Below, piece by piece: positions 62,901 through 64,000 of a DNA stretch of 64,000 bases. The notes below the pieces were generated by a model. That model was given only the letters and a program-made list of their open reading frames with translations, was not told the origin of the DNA and did not search any database. The stretch lies in the NCBI RefSeq assembly GCF_026914265.1, contig NC_069135.1, positions 10,514,887 through 10,578,886 of the forward strand, given 5' to 3'. Position 1 is the first letter of the stretch. Each line of letters starts with the position of its first letter. The stretch comes from Mya arenaria (Eukaryota > Mollusca > Bivalvia > Myida > Myidae). The position numbers and the translations under genes are program-made.

Positions 62901-64000
62901 CATTAATTGTGTTAATTCTGATCAAAACGTGTTGTTGATAACCTTACTTTAACAATAAATACTTCGCTACAGAAGATCTTTACTAATTTCTAGTTGTGAT
63001 CAAAACCTTTGTCAATGTGTTATAAATTTGATCCGTAGGACAATCATGTGATGTAACACCCATTTCGATTGGATGAGGGATATTTTCAAGGCCGTCATAT
63101 TATTTTGTTAGTTTCTGTATAGAATTATTGCTGTGTATTTGAAAAACAGGTGTCTTAAATAAACACCCGATCTAATTGATTATCTCAACATAAGAAATTT
63201 TAGTGGAACTGTCAGTGAATTCATGGGATCAAAGGATAGTGAATGGGGCCGTGTTTGACAGTTGGCCGTTAGTTAAAAAATGAACGGGGAATTTGTAGTG
63301 GCCTTATAATACAGGTGGCCATTTTAAACAGGTGGCCTTATGACCAGGTCTGACTCCATTGTGTATTGAACACTTTATTCTGCAAATACTCAAAATGTTC
63401 CAGTTATCACGCAACAACCGACTGATGTACGTACATGCCTACCAGAGTTACATATGGAACGTGTCCACATCCCATCGAGTCAAGAAATACGGGCTTAAAC
63501 CCATGGTTGGGGACCTTGTCATACCAGGGGTGGGGGACTACGGACAGGAAGGTTTGTTGGAATTTTGAGTTTAAAAACTAAGCGCTTCATTTATCTGTTG
63601 TAAATGCCATTTCTATAGAGTACATTTCTCTTAAATCTGCATTAGATCAGTCTTATTTTGGTGAAGAGCACTTCTTAACATGTTTTCCCCTGATATAGAG
63701 GACACAGATGAGCAAGCAAGTGAAGATTCTGACAGCAAGCCAAAGCCTGTGATTGTTACTGCAGAAAATATTGGTATGTAACACTTGAGTACAATTCAGC
63801 AAATGTAAAGAAAGTTACATAAGTAATATTACTTAAGTATGACACTTACTTAAAGCCTCATTTATTTGCATTTGCCTAGTCTGTTTGTGTAGCGAAAAAC
63901 CTGACATTCAAATTGTACTACATGAGATTTATATTCATTACAATATGTAAGGGCTTATTATGTCAGTGCTTATTTCAATAGTGCGCTCTGATGGGATAAG
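53914..64000 (+). CDS. PUS7: Pseudouridine synthase PUS7, 5' two thirds
   Basis: Thirteen exons: 53914-53998, 54656-54778, 55502-55601, 56953-57051, 57350-57479, 57906-58017, 58746-58823, 59476-59541, 59866-60054, 60789-60858, 61166-61317, 63404-63551, 63699-63773; a possible fourteenth starts at 63982. They encode about 476 residues collinear with human PUS7: [27 protein letters not shown] (TruD N-terminal motif), [27 protein letters not shown] with the catalytic Asp, [13 protein letters not shown] and [19 protein letters not shown]7 isomerises U to pseudouridine in tRNA, snRNA and mRNA, preferring UNUAR sites. The start follows acceptor ccttcag|ATG. Splice phases agree except between exons 2 and 3 and in exon 10, where one base appears to be missing. 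The C-terminus lies beyond the window. Confidence 0.95.
54196..54506. mobile_element. hAT-like MITE in PUS7 intron 1
   Basis: Ends cagtctttg and caaagactg, flanked by attaa on both sides (54191-54195 and 54507-54511). The termini closely resemble those of the 50101-51246 element (cagtcttcg). 311 bases, no coding potential; contains repeated ggacaag/gggcaag motifs. Confidence 0.65.
54785..55235. repeat. 32-bp minisatellite in PUS7 intron 2
   Basis: The unit gtacattgtgaggcagaggt followed by acattgtacgag repeats about 13 times, cleanest at 55040-55220. It starts 6 bases after the exon 2 donor, so it lies directly against the splice site. Confidence 0.95.
55944..56795. mobile_element. pogo/Tigger-like TIR element in PUS7 intron 3
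   Basis: cagtggaaactcactaaacc at 55944 and ggtttagtgagtttccactg ending at 56795 are perfect inverted ends, followed inwards by ccgga-rich repeats. CAGT(G)GAA-CTC ends are typical of pogo/Tigger. The right flank is TA; the left flank is TT, so a TA duplication is only partly preserved. No transposase frame in 852 bases. Confidence 0.75.
58840..59330. repeat. Diverged dispersed repeat in PUS7 intron 7
   Basis: Internally repeated phrases (ataacttggccatactttgg against gaaacttggccatgcatttg; aggtcaatgtcacactta against gatgtcaatgtcgtactc) suggest a degenerate duplicated repeat resembling a common bivalve interspersed family. No ends or target duplication found. Confidence 0.4.
60310..60437. repeat. 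Triplicated 43-bp repeat in PUS7 intron 9
   Basis: Three near-identical copies of gttatgaatcctcaagggaa plus cgttgttgagataaagacc begin at 60314, 60357 and 60399. Confidence 0.9.
61393..62319. mobile_element. TIR element in PUS7 intron 11
   Basis: taccgcaaatgactgggtat at 61393 and atacccagtcatttacggta ending at 62319 are inverted ends with one mismatch. 927 bases, AT-rich, with no transposase. Ends of the type TACCG-AAATGAC-GGGTATAAGAC are common in invertebrate MITEs; superfamily not assigned. Confidence 0.72.
63982..64000 (+). CDS. PUS7: Possible PUS7 exon 14 (start only)
   Basis: Acceptor tatttcaatag is followed by 19 bases that, in the phase left by exon 13, read VRSDGI. It is too short to test. 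Kept separate because it lies at the window edge. Confidence 0.3.

Overview
The window looks like a piece of a bivalve mollusc nuclear genome. It is AT-rich, intron-rich and dense in satellites and DNA transposons. Three partly visible host genes are present: a small secreted ShKT plus thrombospondin type 1 protein, an SLC2A13-like proton/myo-inositol transporter, and the pseudouridine synthase PUS7. The species call is an inference from repeat style and protein similarity.

Layout. 1-4199 is a 37-bp satellite. 4976-6917 (+) is the ShKT/TSP1 gene with a poly(A) signal at 7106. 7564-11260 is a 24-bp minisatellite. 11261-15374 is non-coding with old dispersed repeats. 15384-34854 is the most striking part: a 19.5-kb giant inverted-repeat (foldback-type) element flanked by an exact 9-bp target duplication (ccaactaat). 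Its roughly 4.6-kb arms are themselves built of tandem repeats. Nested in its loop is a second foldback element, 24205-29419, with its own exact 9-bp target duplication (tatttaagt) and arms made of a 44/88-bp palindromic satellite. The two elements share a terminal motif, GTGAAGTT(A/G)GC, so they look like members of one family. No transposase was found. The inner loop holds a short coding relic resembling the His-box region of a ubiquitin-specific-protease-like protein.

34864-38493 holds a tRNA-derived SINE, a TIR element and a 100-N scaffold gap. 38494-44976 (-) carries two exons of the SLC2A13-like transporter, split by a 5.9-kb intron with two minisatellites; the rest of the gene is missing on the gap side. 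46.3-52.1 kb holds decayed LINE pieces, one of them split by a 1.15-kb hAT-like element carrying a zinc-finger exon. 53914-64000 (+) is PUS7: thirteen exons including the catalytic GTKD motif, running off the window. Its introns hold a hAT-like MITE, a 32-bp minisatellite, a pogo/Tigger-like element and another TIR element.

The three host genes have no visible functional link. Most long open frames in the window come from tandem repeats and are not genes.
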